From positions 6,018,001-6,082,000 of the forward strand of contig NZ_CP117768.1 in the NCBI RefSeq assembly GCF_028623165.1: a DNA stretch of 64,000 bases. Direction: 5' to 3'. Numbering within the stretch: the first letter of the stretch is position 1; each line of letters starts with the position of its first letter. Of this stretch, positions 1-8,607 are shown in pieces. The position numbers and the translations under genes are program-made. This DNA comes from Nostoc sp. UHCC 0926. GTDB taxonomy: Bacteria > Cyanobacteriota > Cyanobacteriia > Cyanobacteriales > Nostocaceae. The notes beneath the pieces were generated by a model that saw only the letters and a program-made list of their open reading frames with translations, did no database searches and was not told where the DNA came from.

Positions 1-1
1 A

Positions 2-730
2 ATCAAAAACCAAGGCTTTGAGAAGCTACTAATTTACCCTTTGCTGGTTGTTGATTCTATCTTTACTAGTGGTATTGCGATCGAGCAAGTTAACAATGCT
101 CTCGTCGAGTTGACTGATGGTGAAGAACACTGGGTGAAAGCACAGCGATACATTCCTTCTTTCTTCAATGAACCAGCCTACATTGATTTGATGGCTCATC
201 TGGTTGAGGAGAAAATTGCTGAGTTAGCAGCAGCTTACCTACCTTCTCAAATCGGTATTGTCCTAATGAACCACGGCTGTCCCCACAAAGCCAAAGGCTT
301 TACTTCTGGGATTGCCGAAAGTGAAGCAATGTACGATTTAGTTCGGGATAAGTTGATTAACCGCTATCCCTTAATCTCAGTGGGTTGGCTCAATCATGAC
401 ACGCCTCTAATTGATTGGACACAGCCAAACGCCCAACAAGCAGCAAATAACCTAATTCAATTAGGTGCAAAAGTGGTAATTTTTATGCCAATTGGCTTTG
501 CCACAGAAAACCACGAAACTTTATTGGATGTACACCATATCATCCATGCTTTGGAAAAACAGCATCCTGGTACGAACTACGTGCAAATGGCTTGCGTCAA
601 CGACCATCCAGAATTTTTGGCTATGGCGGGCCAATGGGCTGATGCTCATATTGCAGAGCTGTTGTCACAAAGTTTGGCAGTTAATCCCCAACTAGCTGGG
701 GATCACCATCACCACCATCACCACCATTAA
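2..730 (+). CDS. Ferrochelatase-family (HemH-like) metal chelatase, 5'-partial, with His8 tail
   Basis: The frame is open from the first bases of the window, so the start lies upstream and at least 242 codons are visible. The motif MPIGFATENHETLLDV resembles the C-terminal ferrochelatase motif (P-[IV]-G-F ... ET). The stretch LMNHGCPHKAKGF resembles the chelatase strand with a metal-binding His. Ferrochelatases insert a divalent metal into a tetrapyrrole, so a related role is inferred. The C-terminus is GD followed by eight consecutive His codons (mixed CAC and CAT) and TAA. Poly-His tails occur in CbiX, CobW and Ni-handling proteins as metal stores. An alternative is a cobalt or nickel chelatase, or a ferrochelatase-like protein of unknown substrate. 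A strong hairpin follows the stop. Confidence 0.7.
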   Translation: MKNQGFEKLLIYPLLVVDSIFTSGIAIEQVNNALVELTDGEEHWVKAQRYIPSFFNEPAYIDLMAHLVEEKIAELAAAYLPSQIGIVLMNHGCPHKAKGFTSGIAESEAMYDLVRDKLINRYPLISVGWLNHDTPLIDWTQPNAQQAANNLIQLGAKVVIFMPIGFATENHETLLDVHHIIHALEKQHPGTNYVQMACVNDHPEFLAMAGQWADAHIAELLSQSLAVNPQLAGDHHHHHHHH

Positions 731-742
731 GTTGAGTGGGGT

Positions 743-766
743 GGGTGGGCAAAGCTTTGCCCACCC
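743..766. terminator. Perfect 24-bp palindrome between convergent genes
   Basis: Two 12-bp arms (GGGTGGGCAAAG and its complement) meet without a loop at AAGCTT. It sits 13 bp after the chelatase stop and 12 bp from the stop of the convergent FMN reductase. A bidirectional terminator is likely. No clear T-run follows, so it could also be a dispersed extragenic palindrome. Confidence 0.5.
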
Positions 767-777
767 TACAACTACAA

Positions 778-1323
778 CTAGTTTACGCCCCGCAGCTTGC
801 GAGTATTATCAACTAAACTCTGAGCAAATTGATCAAATCTTTGAGAGAGTTTCTCATCTACTAGCTTGTTTTCAGGACTGAAAGCACCCCAAGCTTGTCC
901 GATCGCAATTTGTTCGGGAATCACCCAACCATGTACCCAACGAATAATTAGCCGGAGCTCATTTAAAGCATTACTATTAGACTGACCACCCAAGACACTA
1001 ATTAGTCCTGTCACTTTATCCGACAGTTGCTCAAAGCTCATCAAATCCAGGGCATTTTTCAGGACACCACTAACCCCACCATGATACTCAGGTGTCGCTA
1101 AAATTAACCCATCAGCGCGACTGACTGTATCTTGCAACCGCTGAACATCTGGATACTCTGGATACTCCTTTGCGCCAGTACAAAACGGTAGCTGCAACTG
1201 TCGTAAATCGAGAATTTCTACCTCTGCACCCACAGCTTCAACCCTTTGCACTGCTACTTCTAAAGCAAGCTGGGTATAGGAGTTGGGTCTTAAACTACCG
1301 CCAATGCCAACAATTCTAACCAT
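778..1323 (-). CDS. NAD(P)H-dependent FMN reductase (flavodoxin fold)
   Basis: This is a 181-aa flavoprotein of the NADPH-dependent FMN reductase family (SsuE/ArsH/azoreductase-like). The FMN phosphate loop GIGGSLRPNSYT is at residues 6-17 and the isoalloxazine-binding PEYHGGVSGVLKNALD at 78-93. The length is typical for the family. It reduces FMN, or a quinone or azo dye, with NAD(P)H in the cytoplasm; the substrate cannot be read from sequence. The start ATG at 1323 follows an AT-rich leader. It could supply reduced flavin to the luciferase-like monooxygenase at 5.3 kb, though the two are not in one operon. A 55-bp piece of this gene (895-949) recurs exactly at 3784-3838. Confidence 0.85.
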   Translation of the reverse strand: MVRIVGIGGSLRPNSYTQLALEVAVQRVEAVGAEVEILDLRQLQLPFCTGAKEYPEYPDVQRLQDTVSRADGLILATPEYHGGVSGVLKNALDLMSFEQLSDKVTGLISVLGGQSNSNALNELRLIIRWVHGWVIPEQIAIGQAWGAFSPENKLVDEKLSQRFDQFAQSLVDNTRKLRGVN

Positions 1324-1812
1324 AATTAACCTACAAACTATTAACTAGCTACTATCAACAGATTTTTTCTAAAGCGTAATCGTTATGACTATGTTTATTT
1401 TAGCGATTTGTGTCGGAATGTGTCAAATTAAAATCTCCCTGAAAATTTGATCACAAAGGAGTTAACAGCTAGGAGTCAGGAGTTAAGAGGAAAAAAGGCA
1501 GTTCTTGCTGGGGGCAGACGGGAGAACCCCATAAATAAATTTATTTGCTCTGAAACCCTTAAAGCCAGGGGAATTCCAGAATTTTTCTCCCCCTGCTCCC
1601 TGCTCCCCTGCCTCTTTGGTCAGGAGTCAGGGGCCAGAATAATTATCTAGGTTGCTCAACTTCATGCAATAGCCGAAAGAAACTTGGGAATGGTTTTGTG
1701 TGGAAGTTAGACTAGATAAGAAAAGTGTAATTTCCAGTTATTACAATTTTTGCTAGAAGAATAGGCATAAAACCAGCGCTCAACTTGTGCCAGCAGACAA
1801 AGGGTAATTATT
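1324..1812. other. Intergenic region upstream of ftsH
   Basis: This 489-bp gap separates the divergent FMN reductase and ftsH genes. It contains degenerate GGAGTCAGGAGT and CCCTGCTCCCTGCTCCCCTGCC stretches typical of extragenic repeats in Nostocales. The AT-rich 170 bp before ftsH probably hold its promoter, but no unambiguous -35/-10 pair was identified. I see no credible gene. Confidence 0.4.
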
Positions 1813-3702
1813 ATGACAAATTTGGGAAAAAAAGCATTGGTAAAAAGGCAGTCTTCAAAACGCGTTGCTTGGGTTGGTGCGCTCGCAGCTAGTTTGATTA
1901 TGTTGCCAGGAATTTTCGTGAGTACTCCCGTTTTGGCACAAAAAGCTGAGAGCACCTCTCTAAATTATGGTGATTTGCTCAAGAAAGCGAAGGCGGGAGA
2001 AGTCGAAAAAGTAGAGATTGACGAAACCGAACAGCTAGCAAGGGTTTATCTAAAGGGGCAAAAGGAGAATACGCCACCGCAACAGGTGGCACTTTTGGCC
2101 CAAAACACAGAGTTAATTAACATACTCAAAGATAAGAATGTTGATTTTGGCGAAGTTTCCTCTGCTAAGAGTCGAGCTGCTGTTGGACTGTTGATCAATC
2201 TCATGTGGATTTTGCCACTGCTGGCTTTAATGCTATTGTTCCTCCGGCGCTCTACTAATGCTTCTAGCCAAGCGATGAATTTCGGCAAGTCCAGAGCTCG
2301 CTTCCAAATGGAGGCCAAAACTGGAGTGAAATTTGAAGACGTAGCTGGGGTTGAAGAAGCTAAAGAAGAACTGGAAGAAGTTGTTACTTTCCTCAAACAG
2401 CCAGAAAGATTTACCGCTGTAGGCGCACGTATTCCCAAAGGAGTACTGTTAATTGGCCCCCCTGGTACAGGTAAAACTTTACTAGCAAAAGCGATCGCAG
2501 GTGAAGCAGGTGTACCATTCTTTAGCATTTCCGGTTCAGAATTCGTGGAAATGTTCGTCGGTGTGGGTGCATCCCGTGTGCGTGACCTCTTCAAAAAAGC
2601 CAAAGATAATGCCCCATGTCTAATATTTATCGATGAAATTGACGCAGTAGGTAGACAACGGGGTGCTGGAATCGGTGGCGGTAACGATGAGCGCGAACAA
2701 ACCCTCAACCAACTCCTCACCGAAATGGATGGTTTTGAAGGTAACACAGGCATCATTATTATTGCTGCCACTAACCGCCCCGATGTTCTAGATGCAGCGC
2801 TGCTCAGACCAGGACGCTTTGACAGACAAGTGATGGTGGATGCACCGGATCTTAAAGGAAGACTGGAAATTTTGAAAGTCCACGCGCGGAATAAAAAAAT
2901 TGATCCTGGCGTATCATTAGAAGCGATCGCTCGCCGCACTCCTGGTTTTACTGGCGCAGATTTAGCCAACTTACTCAACGAAGCTGCCATTCTCACAGCT
3001 AGGAGGCGCAAAGAAGCTGTCACCCTTTTAGAAATTGATGCTGCTGTGGATAGAGTCGTTGCCGGTATGGAAGGTACCGCCTTGGTAGACAGCAAGAGCA
3101 AGCGCTTGATTGCCTATCATGAAGTTGGACATGCTTTAGTGGGCACATTGCTCAAAGACCATGACCCTGTGCAAAAAGTTACACTCATTCCACGGGGACA
3201 AGCACTGGGATTAACTTGGTTTACTCCCAACGAAGAACAGGGGTTAATTTCCCGTTCCCAACTCAAAGCCCGAATAACTGCTACTTTGGGTGGTCGCGCC
3301 GCCGAGGAAATTGTTTTTGGTAAGCCAGAAGTGACCACAGGTGCAGGGAATGACCTGCAACACGTGACAACTATGGCCCGGCAGATGGTGACCCGGTTCG
3401 GGATGTCAGAATTAGGCCCATTATCCTTAGAAAATCAGAGTGCAGAGGTATTTTTGGGACGCGATTGGATGAATAAATCAGATTATTCTGAGGAAATTGC
3501 CGCCAAAATTGATTCGCAGGTGCGCGAAATTGTTAACAATTGCTATATCAGATCAAAAGAACTGTTGCAACTCAACCGCATAGTTTTGGAGCGTTTAGTA
3601 GATTTGTTAGCAGAACAGGAGACTATTGAAGGTGATTTATTCCGCAAAATTGTTGCCGATAATGCTCAGGTAGCGGATGCAAAATTGGCTGTACCTCATT
3701 AG
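1813..3702 (+). CDS. ftsH: ATP-dependent zinc metalloprotease FtsH
   Basis: This 629-aa membrane-anchored AAA+ protease degrades damaged or unassembled membrane proteins, in cyanobacteria notably photosystem II D1. TM1 or signal anchor is at about residues 19-42, followed by a lumenal or periplasmic domain and TM2 at about 125-145. Walker A GPPGTGKT is at 215-222, with Walker B LIFIDEID, the second region of homology (ATNRPDVLD...LLRPGRFDR) and the M41 zinc site HEVGH at 436-440. The usual motif is HEAGH; V for A is a mild variation. The length is normal. The gene is monocistronic. A hairpin with a T-run lies about 195 bp downstream, beyond a miniature element. Confidence 0.97.
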   Translation: MTNLGKKALVKRQSSKRVAWVGALAASLIMLPGIFVSTPVLAQKAESTSLNYGDLLKKAKAGEVEKVEIDETEQLARVYLKGQKENTPPQQVALLAQNTELINILKDKNVDFGEVSSAKSRAAVGLLINLMWILPLLALMLLFLRRSTNASSQAMNFGKSRARFQMEAKTGVKFEDVAGVEEAKEELEEVVTFLKQPERFTAVGARIPKGVLLIGPPGTGKTLLAKAIAGEAGVPFFSISGSEFVEMFVGVGASRVRDLFKKAKDNAPCLIFIDEIDAVGRQRGAGIGGGNDEREQTLNQLLTEMDGFEGNTGIIIIAATNRPDVLDAALLRPGRFDRQVMVDAPDLKGRLEILKVHARNKKIDPGVSLEAIARRTPGFTGADLANLLNEAAILTARRRKEAVTLLEIDAAVDRVVAGMEGTALVDSKSKRLIAYHEVGHALVGTLLKDHDPVQKVTLIPRGQALGLTWFTPNEEQGLISRSQLKARITATLGGRAAEEIVFGKPEVTTGAGNDLQHVTTMARQMVTRFGMSELGPLSLENQSAEVFLGRDWMNKSDYSEEIAAKIDSQVREIVNNCYIRSKELLQLNRIVLERLVDLLAEQETIEGDLFRKIVADNAQVADAKLAVPH

Positions 3703-3738
3703 GGAATAGGCAAAACGTCAATAGTCAATCAACTTTAG

Positions 3739-3880
3739 ACTAGTACAGTGTGGCGTCAGTTTGCCTACCTTTAACAAGGGATTTTGTCCGATCGCAATTT
3801 GTTCGGGAATCACCCAACCATGTACCCAACGAATAATTGCCCCTTGTTAGCTAGCTGGATTTACGCCGTGGTGTACTAGT
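3739..3880. repeat. Miniature inverted-repeat element carrying a 55-bp FMN-reductase fragment
   Basis: The 142-bp element has perfect 9-bp terminal inverted repeats (ACTAGTACA at 3739-3747 and its complement at 3872-3880), continued by weaker inverted similarity. Its outer parts match, in inverted orientation, a second copy at about 30630-30727 (shared stretches around AACAAGGGATTTTG and GGATTTACGCCG). Bases 3784-3838 are identical to 895-949, inside the FMN reductase gene; the other copy has unrelated sequence at this position. It codes for nothing recognisable. Confidence 0.7.
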
Positions 3881-3896
3881 AAAAATCCAAAAGCTC

Positions 3897-3934
3897 AGAT
3901 TCCCGACTTTTTAAAGAAGTCGGGAATCTTTTTG
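3897..3934 (+). terminator. Rho-independent-type hairpin with T-run
   Basis: A 13-bp stem (AGATTCCCGACTT and its complement) with a 7-nt loop is followed by CTTTTTG. It is the first T-tailed hairpin after ftsH. Close relatives occur at 4254-4286 and 51321-51353, so the hairpin belongs to a dispersed family. Confidence 0.55.
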
Positions 3935-4051
3935 TACAAAAATCAGAAAGCTACCTCAGCCTTTCCACGGCTTAAACACCTTGTTAGTTGATAAATACGC
4001 TTGACTAGCTACTTCGTTGTTTGAGACAGACGCTTTACTGATGACCTCTGT

Positions 4052-4212
4052 TCAGATAAGACTGCGACCGATACTTGCTCCACCGTCGACAAATAAGGTT
4101 TGTCCGGTGATGAACGCTGCTTCCTCAGAACAGAAGAAGGCGATCGCGGCAGTAATATTTTTGAGCTGACCGAACCGACCCATTGGAATCATGCCGGTTG
4201 TTTTATTTTCGC
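4052..4212 (-). pseudogene. C-terminal remnant of a short-chain dehydrogenase (SDR)
   Basis: The minus-strand frame reads GMIPMGRFGQLKNITAAIAF, then FITGQTLFVDGGASIGRSLI and a stop. This is the classic SDR C-terminus (P-x-G-R-x-G ... E-x-A-x-F-I-T-G-Q-x-L-x-V-D-G-G). The Rossmann fold and the YxxxK active site are missing. The 5' end of the remnant lies 8 bp from the miniature element at 4221, which may mark the breakpoint. Confidence 0.65.
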
Positions 4213-4220
4213 CGTGCTGT

Positions 4221-4329
4221 ACTATAGCAATCCTAAATCATTCGTGAAAAGTTAGATCCCGGACTTCTCATAGAAGTCCGGGATCTGGACACCGCAAATT
4301 TGAACGAAATCAGATAGGACTGCTATAGT
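4221..4329. repeat. 109-bp miniature element, termini ACTATAGCARTCCT
   Basis: Terminal inverted repeats of 14 bp with one mismatch (ACTATAGCAATCCT and AGGACTGCTATAGT) flank a strong internal hairpin at 4254-4286 (AGATCCCGGACTTCT arms). The element at 4714-4912 has the same termini. A single, unpaired end of this type is seen near 56515. Confidence 0.65.
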
Positions 4330-4713
4330 CGCTTTCCATTCTCCTTAATCTCCGTAGACTGACAGGATGAATATTGCAAAGTACACAACCTCATGTTATG
4401 TATGCAATGTCTTTTTTTCCAGTGGGCTACGGACGGTTGATCTGAGATAGATGCTTCTTAAGGGCAGCATACATACTACATACTGAGCAATCAATCAGTT
4501 TGCAATACTTAATGTTCGAGAAACTAATAATTAGTATTTCATGATATTGTGATCTCCAGTACATATTTTTTTGTATCCATCGTGTAAACTTTATCTGCGG
4601 AGTAACATTGCTAGATAAATTTATGATAATTCGAGCGCCAAGCAGCAGCATTCCTAATTCTGCTGTGGTATTAACCTAACTTAAAGTTCTGTTATTTCAT
4701 TCCTTTTAGAGGA
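4330..4713. other. Gene-free AT-rich interval
   Basis: No reading frame with recognisable content is present on either strand. The short minus-strand frame at 4427-4651 has no family features. Confidence 0.4.
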
Positions 4714-4912
4714 ACTATAGCAATCCGATTTGATTTTTGAAAAAATCTAAGTATATGTAGGGGAGCCAGCCGTCTGGGCGGGTTTCACGACTTGAGCGGA
4801 CTGGCGTTGTGTTATCGCGTAGCGTAACGCACCTAGAATCAGAGGTGGTGCGTTAGCCTTTGGCATAACGCACCCTACGTATATTTCAAAAATCAAATAT
4901 CAGTCCTATAGT
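4714..4912. repeat. 199-bp miniature element of the ACTATAGCA family
   Basis: The ends ACTATAGCAATCCGATTTGA and its imperfect complement (extending through TTGATTTTTGAAA) form inverted repeats of about 28 bp. Inside is a secondary palindrome built on GTGCGTTAG and TAACGCAC. Such palindromes also occur near 12630-12685 and 15800. The element is larger than its relative at 4221 but has the same termini. Confidence 0.6.
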
Positions 4913-5279
4913 AGGCAACTAGAGCGTAAGTTTAGTTGCTGCCAAAGCATTCCATTATTAGATTCAGTGTCTAACAAGAGGTGAATACCTGGGAGCCAGA
5001 CACGAGTACTTCAAAGCTTTATGGGGAAAGTATTTTATCGATCTGCCATCCTTTGTATTTTTTGGGAGGATGTCAGCGGTTGAAAGTAAACATGCTGTTG
5101 TCTACTCATCAGATATTTGCCACGTAGCCATGAAGGTTTGACCAAGATGTGTCAGGCATTTGAGTAGTTAGGAATTAGCCAAGCGATCGCAGCAGTAGTG
5201 AAAGTAATAGCTGACGTTACATGAAAAGCCATTAATTATACGCAAATCAGCAATCACATTATAAAAAAGAAAAAAGCAT
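4913..5279. other. Leader region of the monooxygenase cluster
   Basis: This 367-bp region has no credible frame. It includes one HIP1 octamer and an A-rich tract just before the ATG at 5280. Regulatory sites for the cluster should lie here, but none could be assigned. Confidence 0.3.
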
Positions 5280-6644
5280 ATGAGCACAACACGCAAGTTT
5301 CGTTTAGGTGCATTTATTCAAGCCACTGGTCATCACATATCCGCTTGGCGTCACCCCAATTCACAAGCAGATGCTGGATTTAATTTCGAGCATTACAAGG
5401 AAATTACCCAGACTGCCCAACGCGGCTTGTTCGATGCAGTTTTCCTTGCTGATAGCCCAGGAGTCTGGGGCGGCGCTCCAGAAACTCAGCATCGCAACGG
5501 TAAAATCGTCCATTTCGAGCCGGTCACCCTCTTCTCAGCCTTGTCCTCCGTGACCCAAAACATCGGCTTCATTTCCACCGCCTCGACTACCTATGAAGAA
5601 CCCTACACCCTGGCGCGGAAGTTTGCCTCCCTCGACTACTTGAGTAATGGCCGGGCGGGGTGGAATGTAGTCACCACAGGGAATGAGAATGCTGCTCTTA
5701 ATTTCGGACTTGAGCATCACCCAGAACATAGCCAGCGTTATGAACGCGCCGAAGAGTTTGTGGAAGTCGTGAAAGGATTGTGGGATAGCTGGGAAGATGA
5801 TGCTTTCATCCGTGACAAAGAATCTGGGATCTATTTCGACCCAGATAAACTACATACACTCAACCACAAGGGCAAATATTTTTCTGTAAAAGGCCCTTTA
5901 AATGTCGGTCGTCCGCCCCAAGGCTACCCAGTGATTGTTCAGGCTGGAGCCTCCGAATCAGGACGGGACTTGGCTGCACGCACTGCCGAGGTAATTTTCA
6001 CTGCCAATCAAACCCTAGCCGATGCCCAAGAATTTTATGCTGATGTCAAAGGTAGGCTAGGGAAATATGGGCGCTTCCCAGACGATCTAAAAATTATGCC
6101 TGGTGCTTTCCCAATCATTGGCCGTACCGAAGAAGAAGCTCAAGAGAAGTACGAATTCCTGCAATCACTGATTCATCCCGATGTCGCCTGGGGGATTTTA
6201 AAGAACTATTACAACGGTGTGGATCTGGCGAAATATTCTTTAGATGATGTGGCTCCCGAACTACCCAGCGACACCAACACCAACAAAAGTCGTCTCAAAC
6301 TAGTCAGGGATTTGGCTACTCGTGGAACTCTCACACTGCGCCAATTGTATCTCTCTCTTGCCACCGCACGAGGACATCGCACCATACTTGGTACTCCCGA
6401 AACCATTGCTGACCAGTTAGAAGAATGGTTCAACAACGGTGCGGCAGACGGCTTTAATATCATGCCACCAATCCTCCCCACAGGATTAGATGACTTCATT
6501 AACCTAGTCGTTCCCATTCTCCAGAAACGCGGATTGTTCCGTACTGAATACGAAGGCAGTACCTTGCGTGAAAACCTGGGATTGCGTCGTCCGGGCAATC
6601 GTTTTGCCGCCAAACAAGTGGATGAAAAATTGGTGTTGGCATAA
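5280..6644 (+). CDS. LLM-class flavin-dependent monooxygenase (NtaA/SnaA/DszA family)
   Basis: This 454-aa protein belongs to the bacterial-luciferase-like NtaA/SnaA/SoxA(DszA) subfamily. It carries the N-terminal KFRLGAFIQATGHHISAWRH, then LFDAVFLADSPG, STASTTYEEPYTLARKFASL, the signature SNGRAGWNVVTT and VIVQAGASESGRDLAA. The family oxidises substrates such as nitrilotriacetate, dibenzothiophene sulfone or pristinamycin precursors with FMNH2 supplied by a separate reductase. The actual substrate is unknown. It is the first gene of a + strand run with an amidohydrolase, an FAD monooxygenase and an esterase, which fits a ring-opening or C-N/C-S cleavage pathway. The length is normal and the start ATG is preceded by an A-rich tract. 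Confidence 0.88.
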   Translation: MSTTRKFRLGAFIQATGHHISAWRHPNSQADAGFNFEHYKEITQTAQRGLFDAVFLADSPGVWGGAPETQHRNGKIVHFEPVTLFSALSSVTQNIGFISTASTTYEEPYTLARKFASLDYLSNGRAGWNVVTTGNENAALNFGLEHHPEHSQRYERAEEFVEVVKGLWDSWEDDAFIRDKESGIYFDPDKLHTLNHKGKYFSVKGPLNVGRPPQGYPVIVQAGASESGRDLAARTAEVIFTANQTLADAQEFYADVKGRLGKYGRFPDDLKIMPGAFPIIGRTEEEAQEKYEFLQSLIHPDVAWGILKNYYNGVDLAKYSLDDVAPELPSDTNTNKSRLKLVRDLATRGTLTLRQLYLSLATARGHRTILGTPETIADQLEEWFNNGAADGFNIMPPILPTGLDDFINLVVPILQKRGLFRTEYEGSTLRENLGLRRPGNRFAAKQVDEKLVLA

Positions 6645-6741
6645 ATGACTTTTAATATCTGCACTGTGCTTAAGCAGCCTACCTTCTGTAGATCGCCGCC
6701 CTATAGAATCTGAAGATTGTAGCCAAAAACTTGACACAAAT

Positions 6742-6833
6742 AGGACTTACGCAAAAAAACTCTCAAACTCTTATTCCTCCGTGTCCTCTGCGTCCTCTGT
6801 GGTTCGATTTTCCGTTACCTGTGCGTAAGTCCT
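6742..6833. repeat. 92-bp miniature element with 12-bp perfect termini
   Basis: AGGACTTACGCA at 6742-6753 is the exact complement of TGCGTAAGTCCT at 6822-6833. The interior is pyrimidine-rich (CTCCGTGTCCTCTGCGTCC) and codes for nothing. A second full copy with the same ends but a different interior is at 39985-40116, and a lone end is near 59639. Confidence 0.7.
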
Positions 6834-6978
6834 GAACAAAATATGCTTACTCCCTTGCCTTTTCCTTGGCAACGGGGAGGCAGTCTGTTGTGCGGCTTTG
6901 CAGACATGGACTAATACAAATTAACCAGCATCCAATGCTGCGAGAAAAACCCTGTAATTTTTTTTTAAGGAAAAAAAC

Positions 6979-8517
6979 ATGAGTGAATATAGCCGATTGA
7001 AGACTTCGCGCTCTGCGGCAATCAAAGCAACCCTCGATTATCCAGTAATCGACACCGACGTTCACACCAATGATTTCACACCGGCATTTGAGGATTACAT
7101 CGCCAATTACGGCGGCGTAAAACTGGTAGATGAATTACGTAAGACCGAAGCTTCGCGTCTCAACTCCAAGAGTGGGGGTAAAGACTGGTATCAACAAACC
7201 CCTGAAGAACGTCACTACAACCGCACAATCCGATCGCCTTGGTGGGCCAGAGTCACCAAAAACACACTGGATCTCGCTACTTACACCCTCCCCGGACTCC
7301 TCTATGAGCGTCAGGCGGAGCAGGGGTCAGACTATTCGGTGCTATTTCCGAACAATGTCCTGGCACCGGCTGGAGCCAGTCCAGAGAACCGTCAGGCACT
7401 GCAACGTGCGGTCAATCACTATCATGCTGATATCTACCGGAAATATAGCGATCGCCTGACACCGGTAGCTGGCATCCCATTAACTACTCCCCAAGAAGGG
7501 ATTGAGGAGCTAGAGTTTGCTGTGAAAACACTGGGATTAAAAGTTATTAATATTACTGGGGGTGTGAAACGGCCAATTAAAGCGATCGCTGATAAATATC
7601 CAGCGGATAAATTCCCGGAAATCGCCAAGTATGCGTCTTATATCGACTTTTATGGACTGGATAGTGAATACGACTACGATCCCTTCTGGGCCAAAGTCGT
7701 TGAACTAGGCGTACCCGTCACCACCCATTATGGCAGTCAGGGTTGGACTGGACGCTCCTCCACTAGTAACTACATGAACAACCATATCGGCCACTTCGCC
7801 GATGGTTCGGAAGCCTTTGCTAAGGCGCTGTTCTTCGGCGGTGTTACCAAGCGTTTTCCGCAGTTGCGAGTAGCTATGCTCGAAGGTGGCGCAGCTTGGG
7901 GTGCCAACGTCTACATACATCTGGTGGATCGATTCTCCAAGCGCAATCTGAAGGCGCTGCAAAACTACAATCCAGCGCTGACGAATGCCGATGAGCTGTT
8001 TGAGATATTTGAGCGCTACGGTGCGGAAATTACTCAAGGGCATTCCCTCGACAAGGAGGAATTGACCAAGAGCGTCTTGGGATCTTCATTCAGCCGTTTT
8101 AGTCGGGCGCCGATTGGTAGCGAGTTGGAGGATTTTGCAGCGGCAGGCATTGAAACAACCGAGGACATCCGCGATCGCTGGGTGAACAGTTTCTTCTTTG
8201 GTTCCGAGTCCGACGATCGCACGATCGCTGCGGCATTCAACGACAAAGCTAATCCCTTGGGAGTCAAAATTAACGCGATCTATTCCTCCGATGTTGGTCA
8301 CTGGGATGTGCCAGACCTCACCGCCCCCTTGGCTGAAAGCTGGGATTTGGTGCAAGAAGGCGTTATTTCCGAAGCCGACTTCAAGTCTTATGTATTCGCT
8401 AATCCCTACAAGTTTTACACCCAAGCCAACCCCGAATTCTTCAAGGGTACGGCGATCGAATCCAAGGTAGGTAACACCGAATTTAAACAAGTGGACAAGA
8501 GCCTGGTGGTAGTTTAA
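6979..8517 (+). CDS. Amidohydrolase family protein (Amidohydrolase_2/ACMSD-like)
   Basis: This 512-aa protein starts its TIM barrel with YPVIDTDVHTND (residues 21-32), where the metal motif is D-x-D-x-H instead of H-x-H. This occurs in some amidohydrolase_2 members. Further landmarks are PVAGIPLTTPQEGIEEL, GVPVTTHYGSQGW with the barrel His, RFPQLRVAMLEGGAAWG and a late YSSDVGHWDVP that offers Asp and His ligands. The family performs metal-dependent hydrolysis or decarboxylation of aromatic breakdown products. It follows the monooxygenase after 334 bp containing a miniature element and is likely in the same pathway. The A-rich tract AAGGAAAAAA lies just before the ATG. Confidence 0.85.
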   Translation: MSEYSRLKTSRSAAIKATLDYPVIDTDVHTNDFTPAFEDYIANYGGVKLVDELRKTEASRLNSKSGGKDWYQQTPEERHYNRTIRSPWWARVTKNTLDLATYTLPGLLYERQAEQGSDYSVLFPNNVLAPAGASPENRQALQRAVNHYHADIYRKYSDRLTPVAGIPLTTPQEGIEELEFAVKTLGLKVINITGGVKRPIKAIADKYPADKFPEIAKYASYIDFYGLDSEYDYDPFWAKVVELGVPVTTHYGSQGWTGRSSTSNYMNNHIGHFADGSEAFAKALFFGGVTKRFPQLRVAMLEGGAAWGANVYIHLVDRFSKRNLKALQNYNPALTNADELFEIFERYGAEITQGHSLDKEELTKSVLGSSFSRFSRAPIGSELEDFAAAGIETTEDIRDRWVNSFFFGSESDDRTIAAAFNDKANPLGVKINAIYSSDVGHWDVPDLTAPLAESWDLVQEGVISEADFKSYVFANPYKFYTQANPEFFKGTAIESKVGNTEFKQVDKSLVVV

Positions 8518-8525
8518 AAGGCAAA

Positions 8526-8559
8526 ATGAGGGAGAAACATGAAGAATATTCTCCCTCAT
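8526..8559 (+). terminator. Hairpin after the amidohydrolase gene
   Basis: An 11-bp perfect stem (ATGAGGGAGAA and its complement) closes a 12-nt loop, starting 9 bp after the stop. No T-run follows, so it may stabilise the transcript rather than terminate it. Confidence 0.45.
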
Positions 8560-8607
8560 CACCTTCTTCGATAACAAAGATATACACTTTCAGCCTGGGA
8601 GATCGAC

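Noticed and set aside
671..730. His8 tail as a vector-derived tag or assembly contamination
   Set aside because: The sequence continues into a native palindrome and a native convergent gene. The codons are mixed and no vector sequence is visible.
2046..3101. Long minus-strand ORF (351 codons) opposite ftsH
   Set aside because: It is a shadow of the conserved ftsH frame. The product is low-complexity Ser/Ala/Arg-rich with no domain.
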